From Bradyrhizobium lablabi (lineage in GTDB: Bacteria > Pseudomonadota > Alphaproteobacteria > Rhizobiales > Xanthobacteraceae), in assembly GCF_900141755.1 (NCBI RefSeq), contig NZ_LT670844.1:1922001-1986000 (forward strand): DNA of 64,000 nucleotides, given 5' to 3'. A model generated the notes under the pieces. It was not told where the DNA came from, made no database searches, and worked only from the letters and a program-made list of their open reading frames with translations. Below, one piece after another: positions 9,967 to 18,196 of this stretch. Every line of letters begins with the position of its first letter. Position 1 is the stretch's first letter. The position numbers and the translations under genes were made by a program.

Positions 9967-10944
9967 ATGTTCGACATGAGAAGGCGGGAGTTCATCGGGC
10001 TGCTCGGCGGCGCGGCGGCTGTGCGGCCGCTCGCGGCCCACGCGCAGCAGCTGAAGATGCCGACCGTCGGCGCATTGGTCATTGGCAATATCAACCCAGA
10101 ACAGTTTTGGCGGGAGTTTCGGCAGGGGCTGCGCGATCTGGGGTATGTCGAGGGGCAAAACATTCGATTTGAGTTTCGATCGGCTGAAGGACACCTCGAC
10201 CGGCTTCCCGAATTGGCTGCCGAGCTGGTCCGTCTCAAAATCGATATAATCGTCACGTGGTTCACACCCGCCGCTCTTGCGGCAAAGCAAGCGACGCTCG
10301 AAATCCCGATCGTCATGGCCGAGACCGGAGATCCCGTTGGTACCGGGCTGGTCGCGAGCCTTCCTCGACCGGGCGGAAATGTCACCGGGATAGCTTCCGC
10401 GACCGCCGAACTAGCCGGCAAAAGTGTGCAACTGATCCGCGATATGCTGCCGTGGGCGCGCCGCGTGATGGCTCTGGCCAATGCAACCGATCCCTTCTCC
10501 AAACCTTTCCTCGAACAGATAAAGCTTGGCGGCGAAGCCACCGGAACTACAATCAACCCTGTCTGGATCAGCAGCAGTGAGGAGCTCGAGACCGCCTTCG
10601 CATCGATGGAGAAAGACCGGCCCGATGCCGTCATCGTTCAACCCAGCCTGCCGAGCAAACGCGCAGCCGAGCTGGCGCTGAAGCTTCGTGTACCGGCGGT
10701 TTCAGTGCCGCGGTGGTTCGCCGAGGAACAAGGCGGGTTGATGTCCTACTCCGCGAGATATGTCGACCTTTTTCGCAAGGCTGCCGTGTACGTCGACAAA
10801 ATTCTGAAAGGCGCCCAACCGGCCGACCTACCGGTCGAACAGCCAACCCATTTCGAATTGATCATCAATATGAAGACTGCCAAGGCGCTCGGAATTGACG
10901 TGCCACCGACGCTGCTCGCCCGCGCCGACGTGGTGATCGAATGA
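9967..10944 (+). CDS. ABC transporter substrate-binding protein (ABC_sub_bind family)
   Basis: The 325-residue protein opens with a twin-arginine-like leader (MRRREFIGLLGGAAA) cleaved after AHAQQ. The mature part follows the ABC_sub_bind (TrpX-like) pattern: FRQGLRDLGYVEGQNIRFEF, RLPELAAELVRL, ETGDPVGTGLVASLPRPGGN and the C-terminal FELIINMKTAKALGIDVPP. These periplasmic receptors are very numerous in Bradyrhizobium and often sit alone, as here, with unknown ligands. AAGGAGGAA at 9953-9961 fixes the start. No permease or ATPase adjoins it. Confidence 0.92.
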   Translation: MFDMRRREFIGLLGGAAAVRPLAAHAQQLKMPTVGALVIGNINPEQFWREFRQGLRDLGYVEGQNIRFEFRSAEGHLDRLPELAAELVRLKIDIIVTWFTPAALAAKQATLEIPIVMAETGDPVGTGLVASLPRPGGNVTGIASATAELAGKSVQLIRDMLPWARRVMALANATDPFSKPFLEQIKLGGEATGTTINPVWISSSEELETAFASMEKDRPDAVIVQPSLPSKRAAELALKLRVPAVSVPRWFAEEQGGLMSYSARYVDLFRKAAVYVDKILKGAQPADLPVEQPTHFELIINMKTAKALGIDVPPTLLARADVVIE

Positions 10945-11099
10945 GTGCGCTAGGCAAGCTGGTGCGATCCAGCCGGTGGAAGACCGGTCCGAGTAAGGGG
11001 TAGCGCCCGCTTGGTAGCGAATGTTGCGTGGTCCCTGGAAAGAGCGATTGCACACGGATCTAAAGATAGCTCTCCCGGGTCTCAAGGAGGACCAACGTC

Positions 11100-12269
11100 G
11101 TGAAGCGAGACTTCGACCTTATCGTCTATGGCGCGACGGGTTACACCGGCCGTCTCATCGCCGAATATCTGGCGACGTCCTATCGCGGCGACGATGCTCC
11201 GTCCTGGGCGATCGCGGGACGCTCGACCGACAAGCTCCGGAAGGTGCGTGCCGACATCGGCGCACCAGACGATTTGCCTTTGGTTAAGGCGGATGCCGCC
11301 GAGCCGGCCAGCCTGCCCTCGATGTGCGAGCGTGCGGCCGTGATCATCACGGCGGTCGGGCCTTATCAGCTCCACGGTCCCGAGCTTGTGGCGGCCTGCG
11401 CGGCCACGGGCACGGCCTATGTTGATCTGTGCGGCGAGCCGGCTTGGATGCGGCGCATGATCGACGCCCATCACGAAGAGGCGAAACGGACCGGCGCGCG
11501 CATCGTCTTCTCCTGCGGCTTCGATTCCATCCCGTTCGATCTCGGCGTGCTCACGTTGCAGGAGAAGGCGCGCGAGAAATTCGGACGTCCGGTGCGGCGG
11601 GTCAAAGCCCGCCTGCGCAAGGTGAAAGGCGGCATGTCTGGCGGCACCGCGGCGAGCGCTCAGGCGACGTTGGCCGCCGCCGCGCGCGACCCGGCCCTGA
11701 TCCGGCTGCTGACCGATCCCTTCGCGTTGACGCCGGGGTTCACCGGGCCGTCTCAGCCGTCGGGCCTCATCCCCCAATACGACCCGAGCATGAACGTGTG
11801 GCTCGTGCCGTTCCCAATGGCGCCGATCAACACCAAGAACGTGCACCGCACGAATTTCCTGTTGGGTCATCCCTACCGCACGGACTTCGTTTACGACGAG
11901 ATGATGGTCGCGCCGGGATTTGGGGAAATCGCTCGCGTGTCGACGGAGACGTTCGCTACGATGGTTTCCTTGTTCAGGACCGGCGGTCTCAAACCCGGCG
12001 CAGGCCCGACTCGGGAAGAGCGCGAGAAGGGCTTCTACGACATCCTCTTCCTGGGCGAGCTGCCGGGTGGCGGACGGGTCGAGGCGGTAGTCACGGGCGA
12101 CCGCGATCCGGGCTACGGCTCGACCAGCAAGATGATCGCCGAGAGCGCTCTCTGCCTCGTGCGCGATGTGCAGGGCGAGGGCGGCACCTGGACGCCGGGC
12201 GCGCTGATGGGTCCGGCGTTGCGCAAGCGTCTGAAGGAGCGCGCCGGCCTCACCTTCAGCGCGCGTTGA
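11100..12269 (+). CDS. Saccharopine dehydrogenase-like NADP-binding oxidoreductase
   Basis: The 389-residue protein begins with a Rossmann fold (FDLIVYGATGYTGRLIAEYL). It continues with blocks typical of the saccharopine dehydrogenase-like/trans-acting enoyl reductase group: WAIAGRS, VGPYQLHGPELVAACAATG, YVDLCGEPAW and FSCGFDSIPFDLGV. The GTG start follows AAGGAGG at 11084-11090. Members include mycobacterial enoyl reductases and proteins of unknown substrate; lysine metabolism should not be assumed. It is monocistronic. The base composition of the gene makes a 412-codon open frame on the opposite strand, which is a shadow. Confidence 0.88.
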   Translation: MKRDFDLIVYGATGYTGRLIAEYLATSYRGDDAPSWAIAGRSTDKLRKVRADIGAPDDLPLVKADAAEPASLPSMCERAAVIITAVGPYQLHGPELVAACAATGTAYVDLCGEPAWMRRMIDAHHEEAKRTGARIVFSCGFDSIPFDLGVLTLQEKAREKFGRPVRRVKARLRKVKGGMSGGTAASAQATLAAAARDPALIRLLTDPFALTPGFTGPSQPSGLIPQYDPSMNVWLVPFPMAPINTKNVHRTNFLLGHPYRTDFVYDEMMVAPGFGEIARVSTETFATMVSLFRTGGLKPGAGPTREEREKGFYDILFLGELPGGGRVEAVVTGDRDPGYGSTSKMIAESALCLVRDVQGEGGTWTPGALMGPALRKRLKERAGLTFSAR

Positions 12270-12361
12270 GGTAACGCTCAGAACTGAAGCCGCGTGCTGG
12301 ATTACGTGGATCGTAATCAACGAAAGCGCGGCCTGGCGAGCGCGAGCCTCAAATCCGGTTC

Positions 12362-12440
12362 AATGCCCGCTTCTGGCACCTAACGGACATAACCGGCCGG
12401 GCTGACGACGTCCGCTCGTGGGGGTAAGGCGGACATCGCG
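12362..12440 (+). repeat. Dispersed intergenic repeat, partial copy
   Basis: The segment has the left half of the family (cttctggcacctaacggacat) followed by a second cggacat 40 bases later, but lacks the tttgaccca ending. The whole 12270-13095 gap is built from such repeats and the inverted-repeat element at 12708; no gene is seen there. Confidence 0.6.
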
Positions 12441-12599
12441 GCTGCGCTGGCCGTCACCCGATGCCAGCCGATCTCGCTTCAAGGATGACGCTGGCTCTGG
12501 CTGATGCTGGCGAGTCGAGGCTGGACCGATATCCGGCGACCAGCGGTGTTCTATCACTGTCACCATTGGATCGGTATTCTATGCCCGCTGATCCGCGAC

Positions 12600-12890
12600 G
12601 TTGACTACATGCCGAATGGCCTGCAGCACTCAAGCGTCTCGACGCAGGTCCGTTGTTGAGGGAAGAGCGGACATCGATCATTCGCTGCTTGAGGTCTGCC
12701 TTTGACCCAGGCTGTGTGAAAACACGGACGCTGGACCTGCGATTAGAAACTCCTTCTCGATTTCGACAGTGTGAAAGCCGGTTGCGCTTGCAACATCCAC
12801 AAGATGGCGGAATTTGAGAATTTAATTCTGCGCATTCTCGCTTGGTGCGAGTTTTCACACAGCCTGGACCCATAGCAGACTTGCAGTGAA
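12600..12890 (+). repeat. Dispersed intergenic repeat interrupted by a small element
   Basis: The copy runs through ggtccgttgttgaggg and aagagcggacat to tttgacc, is interrupted at 12708-12866, and resumes as gacccatagcagacttg. Removing the insert and one GACC restores the expected tttgacccatagcagac ending of the family. Confidence 0.75.
12708..12866. mobile_element. 159-bp miniature inverted-repeat element with GACC target duplication
   Basis: The ends are perfect 16-bp inverted repeats: CAGGCTGTGTGAAAAC at 12708-12723 and its exact complement at 12851-12866. Both sides are flanked by GACC (12704-12707 and 12867-12870), a 4-bp direct repeat expected from transposition. The interior has no coding capacity, so movement would need a transposase from a full-length relative elsewhere. 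It sits inside a copy of the dispersed repeat. The parent insertion sequence family cannot be named from the sequence alone. Confidence 0.8.
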
Positions 12891-13095
12891 CAGATTTACT
12901 AGGCTGGGCGTACCGGACCGCTTTGCGAAGCTTCATCAGATCGGAGCTCTACCATCGCCTCTCAGGCAATAGTCGCGCGGTGTTGCAGCCGAACTTCCGA
13001 TTATACGATCGTGCAGCGTCATACACGGGAGCGAATCTCATATTGGCTTTGCGGGCCCGCCACCCTAGAATTGCGGCGATCGCAGGACGGGCGAA

Positions 13096-13518
13096 ATGCA
13101 GTATGTTTGCGACGCGCCGAAGGGTAAGACCTGGTTCCGTATCGAGACGGAAGGTGAAGCGGCGCATGAGTCGCGCCTGATGAGCCACACAGTCGAGAAA
13201 TATTTCTGCCGCGAGCGGGAGAAGGCAGTCCAATCCTGGCGTCCGGTGTGGCCCAACGCGATCGAGCGCGACCTCGGCCTCGAGGCCCATGTACAGCGAG
13301 AGATGCCGCTTTTCCTCACGTTGCGCGACAGGGAGGGCAATGCACTGGCTACAGCGATGCTGCCACCGGGTGGCAAGGATCGCGGCGGGTTCCGGATCAT
13401 CATCGTTGCCGCATCCAATGCCGATCCTTATCCCGAGCAGGACGCGGCCATCGCTGCGCTAGGAGCGCATTTCGGTCTCACACTCGATCGCCACCGCTGC
13501 TTCCCCTACGGCCGCTAA
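13096..13518 (+). CDS. Hypothetical protein, 140 residues
   Basis: I do not recognise a domain. The protein is soluble and mixed in composition, with no signal peptide or membrane helix. It has a hydrophilic first half (SHTVEKYFCREREKAVQSW) and a compact second half (PLFLTLRDREGNALATAMLP, RIIIVAASNADPYPEQDAAI). The codon pattern looks like a real gene and the ATG is preceded by AGGACGGG. It stands alone between repeat-rich gaps. Its size and style resemble conserved hypothetical proteins of Bradyrhizobium, but that is memory rather than evidence. Confidence 0.6.
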   Translation: MQYVCDAPKGKTWFRIETEGEAAHESRLMSHTVEKYFCREREKAVQSWRPVWPNAIERDLGLEAHVQREMPLFLTLRDREGNALATAMLPPGGKDRGGFRIIIVAASNADPYPEQDAAIAALGAHFGLTLDRHRCFPYGR

Positions 13519-13559
13519 GGAGCCTGACAATTATCGCTGCTTGATTGGAGCGATGTCGG

Positions 13560-13675
13560 CTCATGGCACTTTTGAGACATGCCGGGGCGATCTGACTATG
13601 TCCGATTTTCGGGGAAGACCGGAAGTGACCGCCAACCGGCCAAACCGTCGCGAATGACCCGGAACGGCCATCAAC
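13560..13675 (+). repeat. Dispersed intergenic repeat copy
   Basis: It contains tggcacttttgagacatg, then ctatgtccgattttcgggg, aagaccggaagt and cgaatgaccc in the family order, with more divergence than the copy at 6893. It fills the gap between the hypothetical gene and the histidine-rich gene. Confidence 0.65.
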
Positions 13676-13778
13676 GGCCAGCAAGTTGATGAAATTGATG
13701 CGCCGCACATAGCGAGCAATCCATCAGACCGAAATGAAGCCAGGGCCGTGCGGTTCGATCACCATAGTGCACGCCCTC

Positions 13779-14117
13779 TCAGGCTAACTGCACGGGCCCG
13801 TGATCATCGCAATGATCGCCGTGCGGATGGTGCAGCCGACCGTCTACGAGATAGTCGACATGGTCGCCATGCGGCACCGCTTCGTGTCCGCAGTTTGGAC
13901 CGTGCGTGTGCGAGCAATGGACTTCGGGCGTGCACTGCATGGGATTTGTGGCGTTGACCACGATGGCGTGCTCATCCACGTGATCCTCGTGCATATGATG
14001 GAGATGGCCATCGTGCAGATGGTCCACATGACCGTCATGGCGAATCGCAGTGTGTCCGCAGTTCGGGCCATGCTTGTGAGTGTGGTTGGCGTGGTGTTTC
14101 TCGGTACATGTGGCCAT
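13779..14117 (-). CDS. Histidine-rich metal-binding protein with an internal duplication
   Basis: The protein has 112 residues, 27 of them histidine and 6 cysteine. Two copies of a 39-residue unit (about 12-50 and 68-106) share HGPNCGHxA, HxDHVDxLxDGxLHH and a DHxDxH tail. There is no signal peptide, so it is probably a cytosolic chelator, buffer or chaperone for zinc, nickel, cobalt or copper. The ATG at 14117 has AAGGAG eight bases upstream; the frame extends further up as a hydrophobic stretch that lacks a ribosome site. No transporter or hydrogenase gene is nearby to show which metal it serves. Confidence 0.8.
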   Translation of the reverse strand: MATCTEKHHANHTHKHGPNCGHTAIRHDGHVDHLHDGHLHHMHEDHVDEHAIVVNATNPMQCTPEVHCSHTHGPNCGHEAVPHGDHVDYLVDGRLHHPHGDHCDDHGPVQLA

Positions 14118-14476
14118 CGGCAATGCTCCTTCTGACTGGTGGTTCTCTCTCGAAAGCCTATCCACCATGGAAATAATTGCGAGGACCAGCACCCCAAGTG
14201 CACACAAGTCAAATTGAAATACGTAATGTTATAGCGTTGCGGGACCCTGGAACTGTTTGCGCGCCCTGGGGCGACGGTAGAGTTGTCCTCGCCACGCCCG
14301 TCAATCATCAGGCCGCCGTGGGTGCCTAGGGAAACCTTCGGCCGGCGCGTGCGCCACGGCCATGTCGTGATGATGCCGATTCGAGCCGCACGGCGGCCAT
14401 GGCCATCCGCACGGCACCCGCGATAATCGGCAAAAGCGCTGAACTGTGGCAACTCTGTTGGAGTCGCCTATTGGCA

Positions 14477-14692
14477 GATATTGTTGCGAAAGTCTTTTTG
14501 GGGTGACGAACGAAAATTTTTAGAGCCGCTGATGCGTTTTACGCGCGGCGACGTGAGGGGCCATATCGTTTCATCCAAAATCGATCACGGACCTCCGTGG
14601 CGCTGAAAGGCGACGCAGCAGCTGAGAAGTCCAAAGATCAACTTTCGCGAGATTTTTAGGGTTGTTCGATTTTCGACTTTTGCAACAATATC
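14477..14692. mobile_element. 216-bp inverted-repeat element (MITE-like or IS remnant)
   Basis: The ends GATATTGTTGCGAAAGTC (14477-14494) and GACTTTTGCAACAATATC (14675-14692) are inverted repeats matching at 17 of 18 positions. The 180 bp between them carry no gene. The right end touches the left end of the insertion sequence at 14693 without a gap. It could be a deletion derivative of a larger insertion sequence. The 14118-14476 stretch upstream shows nothing else. Confidence 0.6.
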
Positions 14693-15790
14693 GGCTGTGC
14701 CTACCGCAAATCAAACGCGCGCATATTGGTGATGCAGTCCACCCAGGATCGGACGGCACTGAATGCGTCCTGCTGCCTCGGCGGAACGTGATATCGGCGC
14801 GTCCTTGTTCAAGGATAAGTGAGTGCGCGTGCCATTATAGTATTGGGCGTAAGATTTCAGAATGCGGCGCAGATGCACCTCGCCCAGGACAATGATGTGG
14901 TCCAGACACTCCCGCCGGATCGATCCGATCAGCCGTTCGGCAAAGCCATTCTGCCAAGGTGAGGCCGGTGCAATCGGTTTGTCTCGAATGCCCATGGCGC
15001 GCAATCGGCGTGTGACGACGGCGCCATAGATCCGATCGCGATCACGGATCATATAACCCGGAGCCCCATCCCAAGGAAAAGCCTCGGTGATCTGGCGTGC
15101 GATCCATTCCGCCGTAGGGTTGGTTGTGACGTTGATCCAGATCAGCTCTCTACGGTCAATCCGTACAATCACGAAGCCGTACAGCAGTTTGAAGCCAATC
15201 GTCGGGACCACGAACAGGTCCATGGCGGCAATGTCTGGAGCGTGGTTTCGCAGAAAGGTCCGCCATCCCCGACTTGGAAGTCCGCGTCGCTTGACCATGT
15301 ACTTGGCGACGGTTGATTGAGCGACACTAAACCCAAGCTTGAGCAGTTCGCCGTGAATGCGTGGCGCACCCCAAAGCTGGTTCTCCGTGCTGATCTGCCT
15401 GATCAGTGCCCGCAATTCTATTTCGATTCGCGGGCGCCCTCCCCGCGAGTTCGATTTCCAACGCCAAAAGCGACGAAAGCCGGCCCGATGCCAATGTACC
15501 AGCGTTTCGGGCCGGACGATCGTAACGACCTCCAGGATCAACGGAAACCATCGATACATCTGGACGAGGAACCAGCGATCGTTGTTCGTGAGATGAGCGC
15601 GGCCCTTCACCTTACGTCGCAAGACCACCAGTTGATGTCGGAGCGTGGCATTCTCAGCCTCAAGCCGGATCTTCGACTTGAAGGCTGAGGCCAAGACAGC
15701 CACGACGAAACGCAGGAGCCCGATCATTCCGCCAGCTTAGGCGATTCCATCACGTCAGCAACTCGGATGAGGTTTTCGGTACACACAGCC
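14693..15790 (-). mobile_element. Insertion sequence of about 1.1 kb with DDE transposase
   Basis: The ends are imperfect inverted repeats: GGCTGTGCCTACCGCAAA at 14693-14710, against the complement of 15769-15790, which begins GGCTGTGTGTACCGAAAA. One transposase gene fills the interior. Related decayed copies at 58030-58924 and 59190-59556 end in the same ttttcggYaYacaca motif, which supports the boundary. No target duplication is evident, as expected if one flank was lost by deletion after insertion. The right flank is the middle of a monooxygenase gene. Confidence 0.8.
14711..15727 (-). CDS. DDE transposase with integrase core (IS3/IS481-like)
   Basis: The 338-residue protein is intact. 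An N-terminal coiled region (FKSKIRLEAENATLRHQL) and a helix-turn-helix part (RIHGELLKLGFSVAQSTVAKYM) precede the rve catalytic core. The acidic triad is visible as D in IAAMDLFVVPTIGF, D in YMIRDRDRIYG and E in GFAERLIGSIRREC. It would cut the element ends and join them to target DNA. The frame is undamaged, so the element may still be active. The fragment at 59190-59556 is a close relative and that at 58030-58924 a more distant one. Confidence 0.93.
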   Translation of the reverse strand: MIGLLRFVVAVLASAFKSKIRLEAENATLRHQLVVLRRKVKGRAHLTNNDRWFLVQMYRWFPLILEVVTIVRPETLVHWHRAGFRRFWRWKSNSRGGRPRIEIELRALIRQISTENQLWGAPRIHGELLKLGFSVAQSTVAKYMVKRRGLPSRGWRTFLRNHAPDIAAMDLFVVPTIGFKLLYGFVIVRIDRRELIWINVTTNPTAEWIARQITEAFPWDGAPGYMIRDRDRIYGAVVTRRLRAMGIRDKPIAPASPWQNGFAERLIGSIRRECLDHIIVLGEVHLRRILKSYAQYYNGTRTHLSLNKDAPISRSAEAAGRIQCRPILGGLHHQYARV

Positions 15791-16298
15791 GTTGTGGATT
15801 CTCGGATCAAGTAATTTCGGCGCCATGCTCGCGGCCGAGCTCGGGCTTCCCTATGCTTTCGCCTCGCATTTCGCGCCCGAACTGCTCATTCCCGCGATGC
15901 AGATCTACCGCAGCCGCTTCAAGCCGTCAGAGCAACTTGACCGCCCCTACGCGATGGTGGGCGTCAACATCATCGCCGCCGCGAGCGATGACGAAGCGCG
16001 CCGGCTGGCAACGACGCAGCAGATGTCCTTCGCGAACATCTTCCGCGGCGCGCGCGGCCTCAGCCAGCCGCCGATCGACGACATCGAAAGCTACTGGTCG
16101 CCGGCAGAAAAAGTGCAGGCGACGCGGATGCTCGCCCGCTCCATCGTTGGATCTTCCGACACCGTTCGCGCCGGCATCGATGCGCTCATTACGGAAACCG
16201 GCGCCGACGAACTCATCGTCGTGTCCGATGTCTTCGACCATGCAACCCGGCTGCACTCCTTCGAGCTGATCGCCAACGCCGCCGGCATCGCCTCCTAA
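15789..16298 (+). pseudogene. Luciferase-like flavin monooxygenase, N-terminal half removed by an insertion sequence
   Basis: The frame enters directly from the insertion sequence end as PLWILGSSNFGAMLAAELGL, a motif from the middle of LLM-class flavin-dependent oxidoreductases. It continues YAFASHFAPE, PYAMVGVNIIAA and the C-terminal IVGSSDTVRAGIDAL and ELIVVSDVFDHATRLHSFEL. About 170 N-terminal residues, including part of the barrel and flavin site, are missing and are not found on the other side of the element. An in-frame TTG at 15792 is unlikely to make a working enzyme. Confidence 0.85.
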
Positions 16299-16598
16299 CG
16301 GCAGCCTTCTTGGCTCGGACATCGCCAGGCCGGTAACAAGGCCCTCACATTTTTCTAATGCAGATCACTAGAGCTCCAGTCCGGCGCAGGCCAGTTTGCG
16401 CGTGACGAACACAATGCGGGTCCGACGATCGTTCGGCGGCCACGCGTCCATCTGGATTGGCGGATGTACACCGAGAATTTTTGCGCGATAAATCGTCTAC
16501 CTAAAGGGCTGGGACGACCCGTTCACCACGTCTTTGCGGAGATCTGCGGCTCGGTAATCCTGAAGAAAACGGGGTGGGTGACGGGGGGTTGCATTTTG

Positions 16599-16626
16599 TC
16601 CATATTTGGACTATATCCATATCTGG
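16599..16626 (+). promoter_or_regulatory. Paired operator-like repeats before the toxin-antitoxin genes
   Basis: TCCATATTTGG (16599-16609) and TCCATATCTGG (16616-16626) are direct repeats 17 bp apart, each close to a palindrome, ending 17 bp before the antitoxin start. Antitoxins of this class commonly repress their own operon at such sites. The rest of the 16299-16598 gap shows nothing recognisable. Confidence 0.5.
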
Positions 16627-16643
16627 CAAATGGGTAGGACCGC

Positions 16644-17171
16644 ATGCGGAACGACCACGAAACACACCCGTCTGAAGCGGAAAAAGGGCCTCAGCGCCTC
16701 AACGATTCGCGCTTTGCGCCGGCCAATCGAAGGCGGCTCAGCGCTCCCGCTCTGCGGACTTTCCTTGCCATTGCGGATCTATGGGGTTTGACGGAAGAGC
16801 AGCGTCTCTTGATCCTCGGCTATCCCTCTCGATCCACGTACCACAACTGGTGCAAGCAGGCGCGCGAGCACGGCGCTTTCACCCTCGACGTTGATGTCCT
16901 TACACGCATCTCGGCGGTACTCGGGATCCATCAGGGTCTCGGGATTCTGTTTCCGACGGAGCAGCTTGGCGTCGAGTGGCTGCGAGCCCCGCACACCGCT
17001 GTCATGTTCGGCGGGCGACCGCCGCTCGACCTCGCGACCAGCGGCTCCCAAGATGGGTTGCTCTCGGTGCGCCGTTTCCTCGACGGCGCGCGAGGCGGGC
17101 TCTACATGCAGCCGAACACCATTGACGAGGCGTTCACGCCTTACGACGACACGGAAATCGTCGTCCGGTGA
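16644..17171 (+). CDS. Antitoxin of the Xre/MbcA/ParS family
   Basis: The 175-residue protein has a helical N-terminal part (LSAPALRTFLAIADLWGLTEEQRLLILGYPSRSTYHNW) matching the Xre-like DNA-binding part of MbcA/ParS antitoxins. A toxin-binding domain of the DUF2384 type follows (LTRISAVLGIHQGLGILFP, WLRAPHTAVMFGGRPPLDL). The product should neutralise the neighbouring RES enzyme and repress the operon through the repeats just upstream. Its stop overlaps the toxin start as GTGA, so translation is coupled. An unusual hydrophilic N-terminal extension of about 30 residues precedes the domain. Confidence 0.87.
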   Translation: MRNDHETHPSEAEKGPQRLNDSRFAPANRRRLSAPALRTFLAIADLWGLTEEQRLLILGYPSRSTYHNWCKQAREHGAFTLDVDVLTRISAVLGIHQGLGILFPTEQLGVEWLRAPHTAVMFGGRPPLDLATSGSQDGLLSVRRFLDGARGGLYMQPNTIDEAFTPYDDTEIVVR

Positions 17172-17839
17172 CGGACGCTTTCGCACCCTCGCCTCGGCCT
17201 GCCCATCGCCTGATCCCGTCGCAATTCCCTCCCGTCGGACTGTTCGATACGGTTGCGACCGCGGCCGATCTTGCGACTGTGATGGAGCTGGTCGGCTGGA
17301 CTAACGATCGGCTTGTCGCTGACCGTATCTCTCGGCTGCCGCAGACAGAATGGGTATATGGCGTCGCCAATGCCAGCATCGTCATGGCAGCTTTCCTGCA
17401 CGTCGCTCCCGGTGGGATGCGATTCAATGGTCCCGAGCTCGGTGCCTGGTACGCAGCCGACGATCTCCGGACTGCAGCTGCCGAAGTCGGTCACCACCTT
17501 CGGCGCGAGACGGTCGCGCGCAATGTAACCACGATGAGCCGGACCTACAGGGCGTATGCCTCAACTCTGTTAGGCGACTATCTCGACATCAGAGGCCAGC
17601 AGACCAGGCGCCCTGACGTATACGCAAGCGACCGCTATGACGCCTCGCAAAAGTTTGGCGAGGAGGTTCGCGCGTCAGGTGGCGCGGGCCTGCTCTACGA
17701 CAGCCTGCGACGCCGGAACGGTGTCAACGTTGTAGCGCATCGGCCGCGCAACATCACAGACATCGTACAGACAGATCATTTCGAAATTTCGGTCCAGGCA
17801 ACGTCGCGCATGATCGACGTCCGCAAACTGTCGCTGTGA
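17168..17839 (+). CDS. RES-domain toxin (NAD+-degrading, MbcT type)
   Basis: The 223-residue protein has the order of conserved blocks of RES enzymes: HRLIPSQFPPVGLFDTVA near the start, RFNGPELGAWYAADDLRTA with the expected tryptophan and acidic residues, and LLYDSLRRRNGVNVVAHRP near the end. RES toxins such as MbcT destroy NAD+ by phosphorolysis and stop growth unless bound by their antitoxin. It starts at a GTG overlapping the antitoxin stop codon. The pair probably acts as a stress or phage-defence module. It follows a region broken by an insertion sequence, a common setting for such pairs. Confidence 0.88.
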   Translation: MTDAFAPSPRPAHRLIPSQFPPVGLFDTVATAADLATVMELVGWTNDRLVADRISRLPQTEWVYGVANASIVMAAFLHVAPGGMRFNGPELGAWYAADDLRTAAAEVGHHLRRETVARNVTTMSRTYRAYASTLLGDYLDIRGQQTRRPDVYASDRYDASQKFGEEVRASGGAGLLYDSLRRRNGVNVVAHRPRNITDIVQTDHFEISVQATSRMIDVRKLSL

Positions 17840-18009
17840 TGCGAGGGAGGAACCCCTAAGCTTCCGGCCGAATTTTGACAGTCCAATCAAACCGAACGTC
17901 CGTTTCGCGCCAAGAGCTGTCCTTCATCGACAATCATCATCCACGTTCGAAATATTTTTGGACTTGCGACCAAGGAAGCGAGCCACCCCTCGAAGATGGA
18001 AACGAGTCG

Positions 18010-18095
18010 AGCGACGACTTCCGCTGTACCCCCGACAGCAGACATCGTCGGCCATCGCGGCATGTCCGAAAAGTGCCAGGAACGGACTCACGCTT
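18010..18095 (-). repeat. Dispersed intergenic repeat copy, inverted
   Basis: Read on the minus strand it gives ctggcacttttcggacatg, gatgtctgctgtcggggg and agcggaagtcg, matching the copy at 6893-7020 block for block. It lies in the gap 17840-18196 between two convergent genes; no other feature is seen there. Confidence 0.65.
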
Positions 18096-18196
18096 TACTC
18101 ATTGCAGGCCCACCACCTGCCCAGCCAAAGTTATTGCGCAGGCGCAGGTATGGGCAGGATGCTCGACACTTTCCAGCCGCTCGGCGTCTTCACCGA

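Noticed and set aside
9648..10634. A 328-codon minus-strand frame over the ABC_sub_bind gene
   Set aside because: Serine/arginine-rich with no domain, and antisense to a gene with leader, ribosome site and family motifs.
11082..12320. A 412-codon open frame on the minus strand opposite the saccharopine-dehydrogenase-like gene
   Set aside because: The plus strand has recognisable family motifs and a ribosome site; the minus frame is His/Arg-rich without domains, a GC-skew shadow.
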